Shown here: one piece after another, positions 8,972 to 17,252 of the stretch | Position numbering within the stretch: position 1 is the stretch's first letter | Layout of the letters: each line of letters starts with the position of its first letter | Assembly (NCBI GenBank): GCA_964372095.1 | Contig: CAYJPV010000001.1 | Coordinates: 248,001 to 312,000 of the forward strand | Reading direction: 5' to 3' | DNA from: CAYJPV01 sp964372095 | GTDB taxonomy: Bacteria > Acidobacteriota > Vicinamibacteria > Vicinamibacterales > JAKQTR01 | Length of the DNA: 64,000 nt | Position numbers and translations under genes: made by a program | The notes under the pieces: model-generated | Databases searched by the model: none | Told to the model about the DNA's origin: nothing | What the model saw: the letters and a program-made list of their open reading frames with translations, nothing else

Positions 8972-10165
8972 TCAGGATTGAGGCACCTGCAGGCGGATCT
9001 CCACCGCCGCGCTGATCGCGCCCCGCCGGGCACTCAGCGACCGCTCCACCACGGCGCCGTCGTCCAGGGTCACGTGCCCGCTGACGGCGGCGTTCGGCGG
9101 CTCGAGGCGGGTATCGATCCCGTGTCCGGCCCGTGTCTTCGCGTACCGCACGCCGGACGCGTGGCGGCCGTCCATCAGCCCGGTCAACGTCGACGTCAGC
9201 AACTCCGCACGCTCCGCCAGGGTGGTCCGGGCGTCGGGTTCTTCCGTCAGTTCCTCGAGGTTCTCGAGCGGATCGTAGCTGGCAATCAGAAACAGTTCGT
9301 CCGGTGCGCCCGGAGTCCCGGCCGTCAGCCAGCCCGATCCCGGCGGCACCTCGTACACACGCCCGGCCTCCACCGCACTGGCTCCGCGGATCGTCTGTGC
9401 CGGGAACAACACGGTCACCTCGCCGGACGCCGCACGCGCCACGACATAGGCAAAACCCTTGGCGCTGGGGCTGAACATCAGCTTGAGCCTGTCACCCGGC
9501 TGCACGGCCGTCTGCTCGACGACGTCGAACGCCACCGCGCGCCCCTCGACGGCGCGCTGTCCGACACCCATCCACGATACCGAGAATGGCGGGAGCGGCG
9601 GTTTGGGTCTGGGCGCCGTCACCAGGCGATACACGGCAGGGACAGCGAAGCTGGCCACCACGCCGGCAAAGATCGTGGCGACGATCCACCCGGCCACCCT
9701 GGCCCGCTTCGCCAGTCTCCTCTCCTCCACTTCGGCGTCGCTCGACAGGCTGTGCGCGACGAGCGCGACCGACGTCCGCATCTTGTTCGGGTCGAATCGG
9801 ACCACCGGCTGGCTGGCCAGCGCCCGGATGTCGTCAGGGAGCGCGTCGGCCTTCGGCACGCTGACCCCAGGCAGGCACACCGGCACGACGATCCGTCCTC
9901 GCCGCAGCGCGTAGGCCACTTCCGCCCTGACGCCGTCATCAGGATCGGCGAGGTGCGGGAGCGTCTCGGCCGAAAGGACCACGACGAAGTCAGGCGCGTC
10001 ATCGATGGCGCGCAGACGTGCCGGGTCGCCGGGGCTGTCGTGTTCGGAACTCGTGTCCGAGACAAAGAACCCGAGCGGCCGCAACCCTTCGGCGATGGCC
10101 AGGGCTGTTGCCCGGTCGGACGGATCCCGGAAGCAGATGAAGACGTCCAGTTCGTCAGCGGTCAT
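8972..10165 (-). CDS. TIR-domain membrane protein with C-terminal DUF4384-like domain
   Basis: Residues 5-130 form a TIR domain: DVFICFRDPSD (strand A), DFVVVLSAETLP, then RAEVAYALRRGRIVVPVCL, in which E82 lies where NAD-cleaving TIR domains keep their catalytic Glu. A basic stretch (RRLAKRARVAG) precedes a single transmembrane helix at about 157-180. The C-terminal half (about 200-300) has the DUF4384 pattern: QPGDRLKLMFSPSAKGFAYVV, then a VLFPA strand and PGSGWLTAG. The topology would be a cytosolic TIR and an extracytoplasmic C-terminus. TIR domains in bacteria either bind partners or hydrolyse NAD+; which applies here cannot be read from sequence. No recognisable defence partner is adjacent. 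Confidence 0.75.
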   Translation of the reverse strand: MTADELDVFICFRDPSDRATALAIAEGLRPLGFFVSDTSSEHDSPGDPARLRAIDDAPDFVVVLSAETLPHLADPDDGVRAEVAYALRRGRIVVPVCLPGVSVPKADALPDDIRALASQPVVRFDPNKMRTSVALVAHSLSSDAEVEERRLAKRARVAGWIVATIFAGVVASFAVPAVYRLVTAPRPKPPLPPFSVSWMGVGQRAVEGRAVAFDVVEQTAVQPGDRLKLMFSPSAKGFAYVVARAASGEVTVLFPAQTIRGASAVEAGRVYEVPPGSGWLTAGTPGAPDELFLIASYDPLENLEELTEEPDARTTLAERAELLTSTLTGLMDGRHASGVRYAKTRAGHGIDTRLEPPNAAVSGHVTLDDGAVVERSLSARRGAISAAVEIRLQVPQS

Positions 10166-10246
10166 CGGGTCCCGTCAACCCTCTCAAGGGCCAGTTCCGG
10201 CTGGGCCACGCGTCAGCAGGCCCGCCGGCAGGATTCGCCCGTACGA

Positions 10247-10276
10247 GGAAATGGCCAGCATTTGCTGGCCATTTCC
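10247..10276 (-). terminator. Strong hairpin downstream of tRNA-Pro
   Basis: A 14-base perfect inverted repeat (GGAAATGGCCAGCA / TGCTGGCCATTTCC) separated by two bases lies 12 bases beyond the tRNA 3' end on its strand. It lacks a U-run but is the obvious 3' boundary for the surE-tRNA transcript. Confidence 0.5.
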
Positions 10277-10288
10277 CGTGCGATGTTG

Positions 10289-10365
10289 TGGTCGGGGCGA
10301 GTGGATTCGAACCACCGACCCCTCGGTCCCGAACCGAGTGCTCTACCAGGCTGAGCCACGCCCCG
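10289..10365 (-). tRNA. tRNA-Pro, anticodon CGG
   Basis: A complete cloverleaf can be read on the minus strand: acceptor CGGGGCG/CGCCCCG, D arm, anticodon stem CTCGG/CCGAG with loop TTCGGGA (anticodon CGG), T arm GGTGG-TTCGAAT-CCACT and an encoded CCA end. The C1-G72 pair is the known identity feature of bacterial tRNA-Pro. The gene starts 14 bases after the surE stop codon, so it may be co-transcribed with surE. Confidence 0.95.
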
Positions 10366-10379
10366 ACGGACTATTCATA

Positions 10380-11165
10380 CTACCGCAATCGTGCCTTCCC
10401 GCCCACAACTTTCTTCGTCCCCGGCCGGCCCGCCAGCAACGCACCCACGGCGCCCAGCGCGTCGTGCGCCGTCAGGTCGGGCTGCAGGGGCGTCACCGAC
10501 ACGTATCCTTCGCGCACGGCGTGGTAATCCGACTGCGGATTCCGCTCCCATTCATCGATGGCTTCGTCAATCCAGTAGTACGTCCGGTGCTTCGGATCGA
10601 TCCGCTCATCCACCTGCGTCACGTGGTTCCGCTTCGCCTGCACGGTCACGCGGAACTCACCGTTGGTCACGCGCGGCACGTTGATGTTCAGAAACGTCCG
10701 CGGCGCCAGTCCATCGGCCAGCACCCGCTTCGCCACCGTGGCCGCCGCCCGCGCCGACGCCCGGAAGTCGAGGCGCTCCTGCGTGCGTTGCAGCGACACG
10801 GCCAGGCTCGGCACCCCCATCAGCGCACCTTCCAGCGCGCCGGACACGGTGCCGGAATACGTCACGTCGTCACCCAGGTTCCAGCCCTTGTTGATCCCCG
10901 ACACAATCAGGTCCGGCAGCCCCTTCAGAATGATGGCCACCGCGATATTGACGCAGTCGGTCGGCGTGCCGTCGACAGCATAGACCCCCTTGTCCAGCTG
11001 CTCCAGCCGCAACGGATAGTGCAAGGTCAACGCGTGGCCAACCGCACTGGCCTCCTTGGCCGGCGCCACAACCACGACGTCACCAAGTTTCCTGAGCGCG
11101 GCAGCCAGGGCCTCAATCCCTTCCGACCGCACACCATCGTCGTTCGTCACGAGGATTTTCTTCAT
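10380..11165 (-). CDS. surE: 5'/3'-nucleotidase SurE
   Basis: SurE is a metal-dependent phosphatase that dephosphorylates nucleoside monophosphates and is linked to stress survival and RNA turnover. The 261-residue protein has the family's N-terminal signature LVTNDDGV (D9 and D10 bind metal), the APAKEASAVGHALT loop, the DGTPTDCVNIA block and SGINKGWNLGDDVTYSGTV with the metal-binding Asn. It is full-length. It lies between a heptamer array on its 5' side and tRNA-Pro on its 3' side, all on the same strand as the MFS transporter gene. Confidence 0.95.
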   Translation of the reverse strand: MKKILVTNDDGVRSEGIEALAAALRKLGDVVVVAPAKEASAVGHALTLHYPLRLEQLDKGVYAVDGTPTDCVNIAVAIILKGLPDLIVSGINKGWNLGDDVTYSGTVSGALEGALMGVPSLAVSLQRTQERLDFRASARAAATVAKRVLADGLAPRTFLNINVPRVTNGEFRVTVQAKRNHVTQVDERIDPKHRTYYWIDEAIDEWERNPQSDYHAVREGYVSVTPLQPDLTAHDALGAVGALLAGRPGTKKVVGGKARLR

Positions 11166-11189
11166 GGCCGATTCAGGGATACAGAACAG

Positions 11190-11280
11190 TAGGCTACAGG
11201 CTACAGGCTACGGGCTACAGGCCGCGAGCCGCAAGCGGCAAGCCGCAAGCCGCAAGCCGCAAGCCGCAAGCCGCAAGCCA
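11190..11280. repeat. Compound period-7 tandem array between the MFS gene and surE
   Basis: Two adjoining heptamer blocks: about four GGCTACA units (11192-11220) and about eight GCCGCAA units (11221-11280). It starts four bases after the MFS stop codon on the minus strand and ends about 25 bases before surE. Confidence 0.85.
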
Positions 11281-11283
11281 TGA

Positions 11284-12522
11284 TTATAGCTGGCCCGGCG
11301 CAGGAGGGACCCGCGGTTGCAGGGACAGACGCGCGAGCAGGATCGACGCGAGCAGCGCCAGCGCGGCACCGGTGTAGAACGCGGCATCGGCGCCCCACTG
11401 CTTCCAGACGAAGCCGAACACGAGGCTTGCCGCCAGCGACCCGAACCCGACGGTCGCGTTGTACCAGCCGAACGCCAGGCCGCGTGCCCCGTGGGGCGCC
11501 AGGTCTGCCACGATGGCTTTCACACCGCCTTCGGTCAGCGCGAAGTACAGACCGTAGGCCAGGAACACGGCAATCAGGCCCGGGAGCGCTGTCACGCGCG
11601 CGAAGCCCAAGTACACGAAGCCGTAGACCAGCCAGCCCGCCACAATCACGCGGCGGCGGTCGAAGCGGTCGGCCAGCAGACCGCCAAACGGCGACGCCGC
11701 GGACTTGACGACGTGCAGGGCCGCCCAGAGCAGCGGAATCCACGTGGTGGACACGCCTGCGTCGCTCAGGCGCAACAACAGAAACGCGTCGGTCGAATTG
11801 CCCAGCGCAAAGACGAACAAGACGCCGAGGTAGGCAAAGAAGGGACGGCCGAGCGGCGCGCCGCCCGACTCCGGCCCGGCCGTTCTCTCGCCGGCCCTGG
11901 CGTCGCCCGCCTCGTGCTGCGGCTCCTTCGCCTCACGCACACGCGCCAGCATCAGGACGGCCACGGCGCCGGGAATGATCGTCAGCAGGAACAGCCCGCG
12001 ATAGTTCTCCGGCGAGAACCATAGGAACAGGGAGGCCAGCAACGGTCCGACCACGGCACCGGCGTGATCCATCGCGCGATGCAACCCGAACACGTACCCG
12101 CGCGAAGCCGGGTCCGCCCACGACGCCAGCATGGCGTCGCGCGGCGCGCCGCGAATGCCCTTCCCCACCCGGTCGATCAGACGGATCGCAAACACCTGCG
12201 GCCATGCGGTGGCCAGTCCCACGAGCGGCCGCACCAGCGACGACAAGCCGTAACCCGCCAGCACGAACGGTTTGCGCGCGCCCATCCGGTCGGAATACCG
12301 GCCGGACACGATCCGCAGGACGCTGTTGACGGCCTCGGCAGCCCCCTCGATCACGCCGATGGACAAGGCACTGGCGCCGATCGTGCGCGCCAGGAACACC
12401 GGCATCAACGGGTAGACGGCTTCACTGGCGGTGTCGGTGAAGAAACTCGTCCATGACAGCAGCCAGACGGATCGCGGGAGCCGCGGGAGGCGACGTACGG
12501 GAGCGGGGGGTGGCTCGCCCAT
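11284..12522 (-). CDS. Major facilitator superfamily transporter
   Basis: A 412-residue integral membrane protein with about 12 hydrophobic helices in two halves. The cytosolic loop 2-3 carries a motif-A-like SGRYSDRMGARKP, and the matching loop in the second half is GGLLADRFDRRRV. A polar central loop (REAKEPQHEAGDARAGE) separates the halves. The substrate cannot be predicted; the pattern is that of drug- or metabolite-efflux MFS proteins. Its ATG lies only 4 bases after the stop of the NagX-like gene, so the two are co-transcribed. Confidence 0.85.
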   Translation of the reverse strand: MGEPPPAPVRRLPRLPRSVWLLSWTSFFTDTASEAVYPLMPVFLARTIGASALSIGVIEGAAEAVNSVLRIVSGRYSDRMGARKPFVLAGYGLSSLVRPLVGLATAWPQVFAIRLIDRVGKGIRGAPRDAMLASWADPASRGYVFGLHRAMDHAGAVVGPLLASLFLWFSPENYRGLFLLTIIPGAVAVLMLARVREAKEPQHEAGDARAGERTAGPESGGAPLGRPFFAYLGVLFVFALGNSTDAFLLLRLSDAGVSTTWIPLLWAALHVVKSAASPFGGLLADRFDRRRVIVAGWLVYGFVYLGFARVTALPGLIAVFLAYGLYFALTEGGVKAIVADLAPHGARGLAFGWYNATVGFGSLAASLVFGFVWKQWGADAAFYTGAALALLASILLARLSLQPRVPPAPGQL

Positions 12523-12526
12523 CGCG

Positions 12527-13657
12527 TCAGACCTTCAGGAACCACTTCCGCCTGTACATCACGTACAGCAGCAGGAACATCACCGCCAGGTTCGCGAGGG
12601 CGAACAGGAGCGACGCGTTCCACGGAGTCCCCAGCGGCACGAAAACGTTCTCGTACACAATCCCGCGCAGCGACATCAGCCTGTCGCCTTCCACGCGCAG
12701 CCGCGTGATTCCCATCCACTTGGCCAGCAGACCCGATGCCACGAACAAGGTGATGGCATTCAGCCCCAGCACGACGCACGGCCAGCACCAACGTTTCCAG
12801 CCGCGGACGTCAATCAACCAGTAACACACGGCCAGCAGCAGCGCCGCCCAGCCGCCCATGAACCACACGAATGAACTGGTCCAGAGGTTCTTGTTGATGG
12901 GAAACGCCAGGCCCCAGACCCAGCCGATGGCAATGCCTACGACGCCGGCGGCGGCCATGCCGACGGTCTTCCGCGTGGCAGGCGCTGACGACGCCAGCCA
13001 CAGCCCGGTGATCAGGCCGAGCAGCGTCGTGGCAACAGCCGGCACGGTGCTCACGAGCCCTTCGGGATCCCACGTCTTCGACTGGCTCCAGAGGTGTTTC
13101 CCGAACACGGCCCTGTCCACGTACGCGCCGATGTCCTGGCCGGGCCGCCAGTCGCCTGCGGCGCCGCCGGGCACGGGCACGAACAGCAGGATGGCCCAGT
13201 ACGCCAGCGTCAGCCCGACGGCCCAGCCCATCAGCCGCAGCCCGTGCTTCAACAGGCGCGCGTCACCGCCGTCGGCCGCCGGGGCCGTCCTGCGAAACAG
13301 GAACGCCGCCGCCAGGTAACACACCGCGATGCGCTGCAGCACGCCGGGGATTCGCCACGTCTCCAACGGAAACCGCGGCCACCCAGACAGGAACATCCCG
13401 AGCCCGAAGATGATCAGCCCGCGCCTCACAATCTTCCAGGGATCGCCCATCGTCGCTCTCGACAAGGTCATCGAGACCCCGACGATGAAGAGGAAGAACG
13501 GGAAGATCATGTCCGTCGGCGTCCAGCCGTGCCACGGTGCGTGCAGTAACGGCGGATACACATGTCCCCAGTCGCCCGGGTTGTTCACCACCACCATTGC
13601 TGCCATCGTCAGTCCCCGGAACGCATCGAGGGACATCAGCCGGGTTTGAGCCGTCAC
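12527..13657 (-). CDS. HGSNAT/NagX-like multi-pass membrane acyltransferase (DUF5009-type)
   Basis: I take the GTG at 13655-13657, which has GGAGG five bases upstream, giving 376 residues; a long upstream extension overlaps the divergent radical SAM gene and is not real. The N-terminus has the family hallmark: RLMSLDAFRGLTMA, then HAPWHGWTPTDMIFPFFLF with the conserved His and Asp. About 10 transmembrane helices follow. The family is related to heparan-alpha-glucosaminide N-acetyltransferase, which moves acetyl groups from acetyl-CoA across a membrane to an amino sugar. The substrate in this organism is unknown. It forms an operon with the MFS transporter. Confidence 0.85.
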   Translation of the reverse strand: MTAQTRLMSLDAFRGLTMAAMVVVNNPGDWGHVYPPLLHAPWHGWTPTDMIFPFFLFIVGVSMTLSRATMGDPWKIVRRGLIIFGLGMFLSGWPRFPLETWRIPGVLQRIAVCYLAAAFLFRRTAPAADGGDARLLKHGLRLMGWAVGLTLAYWAILLFVPVPGGAAGDWRPGQDIGAYVDRAVFGKHLWSQSKTWDPEGLVSTVPAVATTLLGLITGLWLASSAPATRKTVGMAAAGVVGIAIGWVWGLAFPINKNLWTSSFVWFMGGWAALLLAVCYWLIDVRGWKRWCWPCVVLGLNAITLFVASGLLAKWMGITRLRVEGDRLMSLRGIVYENVFVPLGTPWNASLLFALANLAVMFLLLYVMYRRKWFLKV

Positions 13658-13759
13658 AGGTGCCTCCAGCCCGCCGATTCTGACCGGTTTCGGCCGGGAG
13701 GGGAAGAGGCAGGACCGGTTGCGTTCGCAGCCCGGTGGGGTTACAACAATGGCGTGTCC

Positions 13760-14830
13760 ATGCTTGCCGAGGCGCTGGCGGCCCGCACACGCGACGGTTC
13801 GCTCTGCGAGCCCGCGCCGGACGGGCGAGTCCGCTGCGTCGCCTGCGCCCACCGGTGCGCCATTGCCGATGGCGCCGCGGGCGTCTGCAAAGTCCGGTTC
13901 AACCGAGGCGGCCGTCTGCGGGTGCCGTGGGGCTACATCGCCGGAGCCAGCCCGGATCCCATCGAGAAGAAACCCCTCTACCATGTCAGCCCCGGCTCCA
14001 TCGCCTACAGCTTCGGCATGCTGGGGTGTGACCTGCACTGCGCGTATTGCCAGAACTGGCTGAGTTCCCAGACGCTCCGCGACCCGCTGGCAGCCGCCGG
14101 ACTTCGGGATATCGAGCCGGACCAGATGATCGCCGAAGCGATCGAATCGGGCGCCTCTTCGGTGGTGAGCACGTACAACGAACCGCTCATCACGGCAGAG
14201 TGGGCCATTGAAGTCTTCGGACGTGCCAGGGCCGCCGGGCTTGCCACCGGATTCGTCTCCAATGGCCACGGCACACACGAGGTCGTCGATGCCGTCGTGC
14301 CTCACCTCGACTTCTTCAAGATCGACCTGAAGGCGTTTGACGACGCACGGTACCGGCAATTGGGGGGCCGGCTCCAGCCCGTGCTCGAGACGATCCGGGA
14401 GGTGTACCGGCGGCATGTGTGGGTTGAGGTCGTCACGCTGCTCGTCCCGGGGTTCAACGACACCGCGGCCGAATTGCGGGGCCTCGCCGAGTTCCTCGCG
14501 AACGTATCCGTCAACATCCCCTGGCACGTCACGGCCTTTCACCCGACGTACAAGATGATGGACCGGCAATGGACGCCGCCGGCGGCCCTCGTCCAGGCAG
14601 CCGAGATAGGCCGTCAGGCTGGACTGCAGTTCGTCTACGCGGGGAATCTGCCCAACCGGGTTGGATCGCTCGAGGACACCCGGTGTCCCGGGTGCCGCGC
14701 GCTGCTGGTCGAGCGGGCGGGGTTCCGCACGGTGTCCACGCACCTGACGGCAGACGGGCGCTGCCCCGCCTGCGACATGCCGATTCCCGGCCGCTGGAAT
14801 CTCGCCTCCGACGCCCGCGCCGCGCGGTAG
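13760..14830 (+). CDS. amrS: AmmeMemoRadiSam-type radical SAM enzyme (AmrS)
   Basis: A 356-residue radical SAM enzyme related to pyruvate formate-lyase activases. The cluster motif CX3CX2C is CDLHCAYCQNW. It is preceded by an N-terminal cysteine set (CVACAHRCAIADGAAGVC) and ends with two further CxxC pairs (CPGC and CPACDMPIPG), the arrangement typical of AmrS. The ATG at 13760 is chosen because the conserved domain begins directly after it; a GTG six bases upstream is an alternative. The usual AmrA/AmrB partners are not in the window. The physiological reaction of this family is not established. moaA follows 42 bases downstream. Confidence 0.85.
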   Translation: MLAEALAARTRDGSLCEPAPDGRVRCVACAHRCAIADGAAGVCKVRFNRGGRLRVPWGYIAGASPDPIEKKPLYHVSPGSIAYSFGMLGCDLHCAYCQNWLSSQTLRDPLAAAGLRDIEPDQMIAEAIESGASSVVSTYNEPLITAEWAIEVFGRARAAGLATGFVSNGHGTHEVVDAVVPHLDFFKIDLKAFDDARYRQLGGRLQPVLETIREVYRRHVWVEVVTLLVPGFNDTAAELRGLAEFLANVSVNIPWHVTAFHPTYKMMDRQWTPPAALVQAAEIGRQAGLQFVYAGNLPNRVGSLEDTRCPGCRALLVERAGFRTVSTHLTADGRCPACDMPIPGRWNLASDARAAR

Positions 14831-14872
14831 CCCTGCCCGTGGCCGCGTCTGTCAGTCATAATAGACGGACGG

Positions 14873-15895
14873 ATGCCACTGACCGATACACTCGCCCGCC
14901 CCCTCCGCGCTTTGCGCATTTCGGTCACGGATCGCTGCAACCTGCGATGCGAGTACTGCATGCCGGAGGCCGAGTACGCCTGGCTCTCGAAGGGAGACCT
15001 GCTCGGCTTCGCGGAGATTGCCGCGCTCGTCGAGGCCTTCGCGGGGCTGGGGGTCGACAAGATCAGGCTCACAGGCGGCGAGCCTCTGCTGCGCCGGGGG
15101 TTACCCGACCTGGTCACGATGCTCGTCCGGCAGCCTGGCCTGGCCGAGGTGGCGCTCACGACGAACGGCGTCCTGCTCGGCGAACACCTTGATGCGCTCG
15201 CGCGGGCGGGCCTCCGGCGTCTCAACATCAGTCTCGACACGCTCAAGGCAGACCGCTTCAGGACCCTGACCAGGCAGGACCTCCACGCCACCGTCATCGC
15301 CGGCCTCGAAGCCGCGTGTCACCGTTTCGACGGCACCAAGATCGATGCCGTGATCATGCGCGGAATTAACGACGACGAACTGGTGGATCTGCTGGAGTAC
15401 GGCGGGCGTGTCGGCGCCGAGGTGCGGTTCATCGAGTATATGGACGTCGGCGGCGCCACGCACTGGCGCCAGGATCTCGTGGTGCCGTGCTCGGAACTGC
15501 TGGGCAGGCTGTCCGGCCACTACGGTCCCGTCTCCGCGATTCGTGAGCCGGATTCCACGGCTCCGGCCAGTCGATTCCGCCTGCCCGACGGCAGGACGTT
15601 CGGCGTCATCGCGTCCACGACCGAGCCCTTCTGCCGGACCTGCGACCGCGCGCGGCTGACGGCCGACGGCGTGCTCTATACCTGTCTCTACGCGACCGAT
15701 GGACTGTCGCTGCGTGAGCCGCTGCGGCAGGGCGCTTCGCCCGACACCATCCGCAGTCTCGTCGAGTCACGCTGGCGCCAACGCGCCGACCGCGGCGCCG
15801 AGATCCGCCACGAACTGCGGGACCGTTCGGTCTTCCTGCCGGTGACCGCGCTGCGCGCCGATCCCCACCTCGAGATGCACAAACGCGGGGGGTAG
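14873..15895 (+). CDS. moaA: GTP 3',8-cyclase (molybdenum cofactor biosynthesis)
   Basis: MoaA makes the first committed intermediate of molybdopterin from GTP. All hallmarks are present in 340 residues: the radical SAM motif C22-X3-C26-X2-C29 (RCNLRCEYC), LTGGEPLLR, and a second [4Fe-4S] site (CRTCDRARLT... then C in YTCLYA). The protein ends in the functional Gly-Gly tail. GACGG just upstream of the ATG is the likely ribosome binding site. No other mo-cofactor gene is in view, so the rest of the pathway must be elsewhere. It is probably co-transcribed with the upstream radical SAM gene. Confidence 0.95.
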   Translation: MPLTDTLARPLRALRISVTDRCNLRCEYCMPEAEYAWLSKGDLLGFAEIAALVEAFAGLGVDKIRLTGGEPLLRRGLPDLVTMLVRQPGLAEVALTTNGVLLGEHLDALARAGLRRLNISLDTLKADRFRTLTRQDLHATVIAGLEAACHRFDGTKIDAVIMRGINDDELVDLLEYGGRVGAEVRFIEYMDVGGATHWRQDLVVPCSELLGRLSGHYGPVSAIREPDSTAPASRFRLPDGRTFGVIASTTEPFCRTCDRARLTADGVLYTCLYATDGLSLREPLRQGASPDTIRSLVESRWRQRADRGAEIRHELRDRSVFLPVTALRADPHLEMHKRGG

Positions 15896-15897
15896 AC

Positions 15898-15962
15898 GCT
15901 GGGGATTGGGGATTGGGCATTGGGGGTTGGGAAAGGCCTGAAGCCCGAAGCCTGAAGCCCAG
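15898..15962. repeat. Period-7 tandem array just after moaA
   Basis: Four units of the GGGGATT/GGGGGTT type, then three to four GAAGCC(C/T) type units, beginning about 3 bases after the moaA stop. The first unit is the same as that of the array at 40575-40607 read on the minus strand. Confidence 0.8.
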
Positions 15963-15994
15963 GGCGGGGGTGGTCACCCCCAGCTGTCTACTTC

Positions 15995-17107
15995 CTACTT
16001 CCACCGTAGCTCCGGCCATCCCTCCCCCGCAAACTGCGTCCCGACGAGCAGCGCGACGACCTCGTCATAGCTGCGCACGCCCTCCGGCACGCGGTTGACC
16101 TTGAGGTACCGGTCGTAAACATCCCAGGCAGCCAGACTCAGCCACCTGACCTGAGCGCGTTCGTTGCGGGCGGCAATCGCCTGGATGTCGGCCCGTACGG
16201 CCGGATCGAGTCGTGCCGCCAGGGCCTTGCGTTCGGGCGACGGCAAAACCCGCAGCGCGCGCAGCGTCAGATCCAGCCAGCCGCTGTACCGCGCTTCCGG
16301 CCCGCTGCGAAGACAGACGACGAACGCAACGAACGTGGCCTCCGACTCCGGCCCGATGCCCGCCAGGTGGGCCCATTCGTGGGCCACGACCATCGGCCGT
16401 TCGTGATCGAGCAGGTTGGACGCCACGAGGGTTTCGAGGCCGAAGGGGTTGGTCATGCCGCTCACACCCGTGGCGTTGAACCAGACCGACAACACCGGCG
16501 TCTTGGGACGCGCGCGCTCGACGGCCGGCAGGCGCAGATCGCGCAGCACGGCGTCGAAGGCCGGCGCAAGCTGTTCCGCAACCGCCGCAACACCTGCTGT
16601 CGAGCGGCCGCCACGACTGCGCAGGCCGCTGAGGGCATTCACTGACGCAACAGCCCGGCCGGCGAACGCGGACACCGCCTCGGCCGTCACGCGGTCTCGC
16701 TCGAATGCGATGCGGCGTTCGAGCGGCACGCGGCGGTAGTTGAGTCCCCACACCCCGACAAACACCAGATAGCCCACCGCAGCCACGACCAGGCCGTGCC
16801 ACAACAGCGAGCCCACGGCAACCCACCGCTGCCCGCGAGGTGCCCGTCCGATGCTCCAGGCACGCCGGACGAGCCACAGGGCCGCGGCCACGGCCAGCGC
16901 GTCGAGCCAGGAGAACGGCGTGGCATTCGACAGCAGCGTGGCCAGCCTCTGCACGACGGGATAGACGGTCGTGCTGTACGACGATTCGACCACGTCGGCG
17001 TCCATGGGCCATACGGCGAGCGCGCACGCCCCGGTCACCGGGGCGATGCCCGCGAGAGCCGGGACGACGCGAGCAGACGCGCGACCGTGGGTTACGGTTC
17101 GTGCCAT
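15995..17107 (-). CDS. DUF3810-type membrane protein with HExxH metallopeptidase motif
   Basis: Starting at the ATG at 17105-17107 the product has 370 residues; an in-frame ATG further upstream at 17176 is possible but adds a non-conserved extension. The N-terminal part contains about three transmembrane helices (GIAPVTGACALAVW, WLDALAVAAALWLV, LVVAAVGYLVFVGV). The soluble part carries HEWAHLAG, a zinc-binding HExxH motif, close to ESEATFVAFVVC, whose Glu could be the third ligand. The NPFGLETLVASNLLD block before it matches the DUF3810 pattern as I know it. The function is unknown; a membrane-associated protease role is inferred only from the motif. It is divergent from the hyp operon. Confidence 0.7.
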   Translation of the reverse strand: MARTVTHGRASARVVPALAGIAPVTGACALAVWPMDADVVESSYSTTVYPVVQRLATLLSNATPFSWLDALAVAAALWLVRRAWSIGRAPRGQRWVAVGSLLWHGLVVAAVGYLVFVGVWGLNYRRVPLERRIAFERDRVTAEAVSAFAGRAVASVNALSGLRSRGGRSTAGVAAVAEQLAPAFDAVLRDLRLPAVERARPKTPVLSVWFNATGVSGMTNPFGLETLVASNLLDHERPMVVAHEWAHLAGIGPESEATFVAFVVCLRSGPEARYSGWLDLTLRALRVLPSPERKALAARLDPAVRADIQAIAARNERAQVRWLSLAAWDVYDRYLKVNRVPEGVRSYDEVVALLVGTQFAGEGWPELRWK

Positions 17108-17135
17108 GTCGGGGTCAATTGTGCCAGAGAACTGC

Positions 17136-17164
17136 TTGCGCAGCCGGCGGTCAGCCGCTATAAA
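17136..17164 (+). promoter_or_regulatory. Possible promoter of the hyp operon
   Basis: TTGCGC at 17136-17141 and TATAAA at 17159-17164 with 17-bp spacing, about 90 bases before hypF. The -35 element is weak, so this is tentative. Confidence 0.35.
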
Positions 17165-17252
17165 CAAGTCGAACATCGGCGTGACCACCGGCCGTTTACC
17201 CGGCGCGCCGCGCCGCATCCCGGGTCGCGACCCACCCGAGGCTCAGGGCCCC

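Noticed and set aside
10289..10365. tRNA-Pro as an attachment site for an integrated element
   Set aside because: No integrase, no direct repeat of the tRNA 3' end and no change in gene type were found around it.
8972..13657. Phage-defence island around the TIR protein
   Set aside because: Neighbours are an exported peptidase, tRNA, surE, an MFS transporter and a NagX-like protein; none is a known defence component, and there are no signs of transfer.
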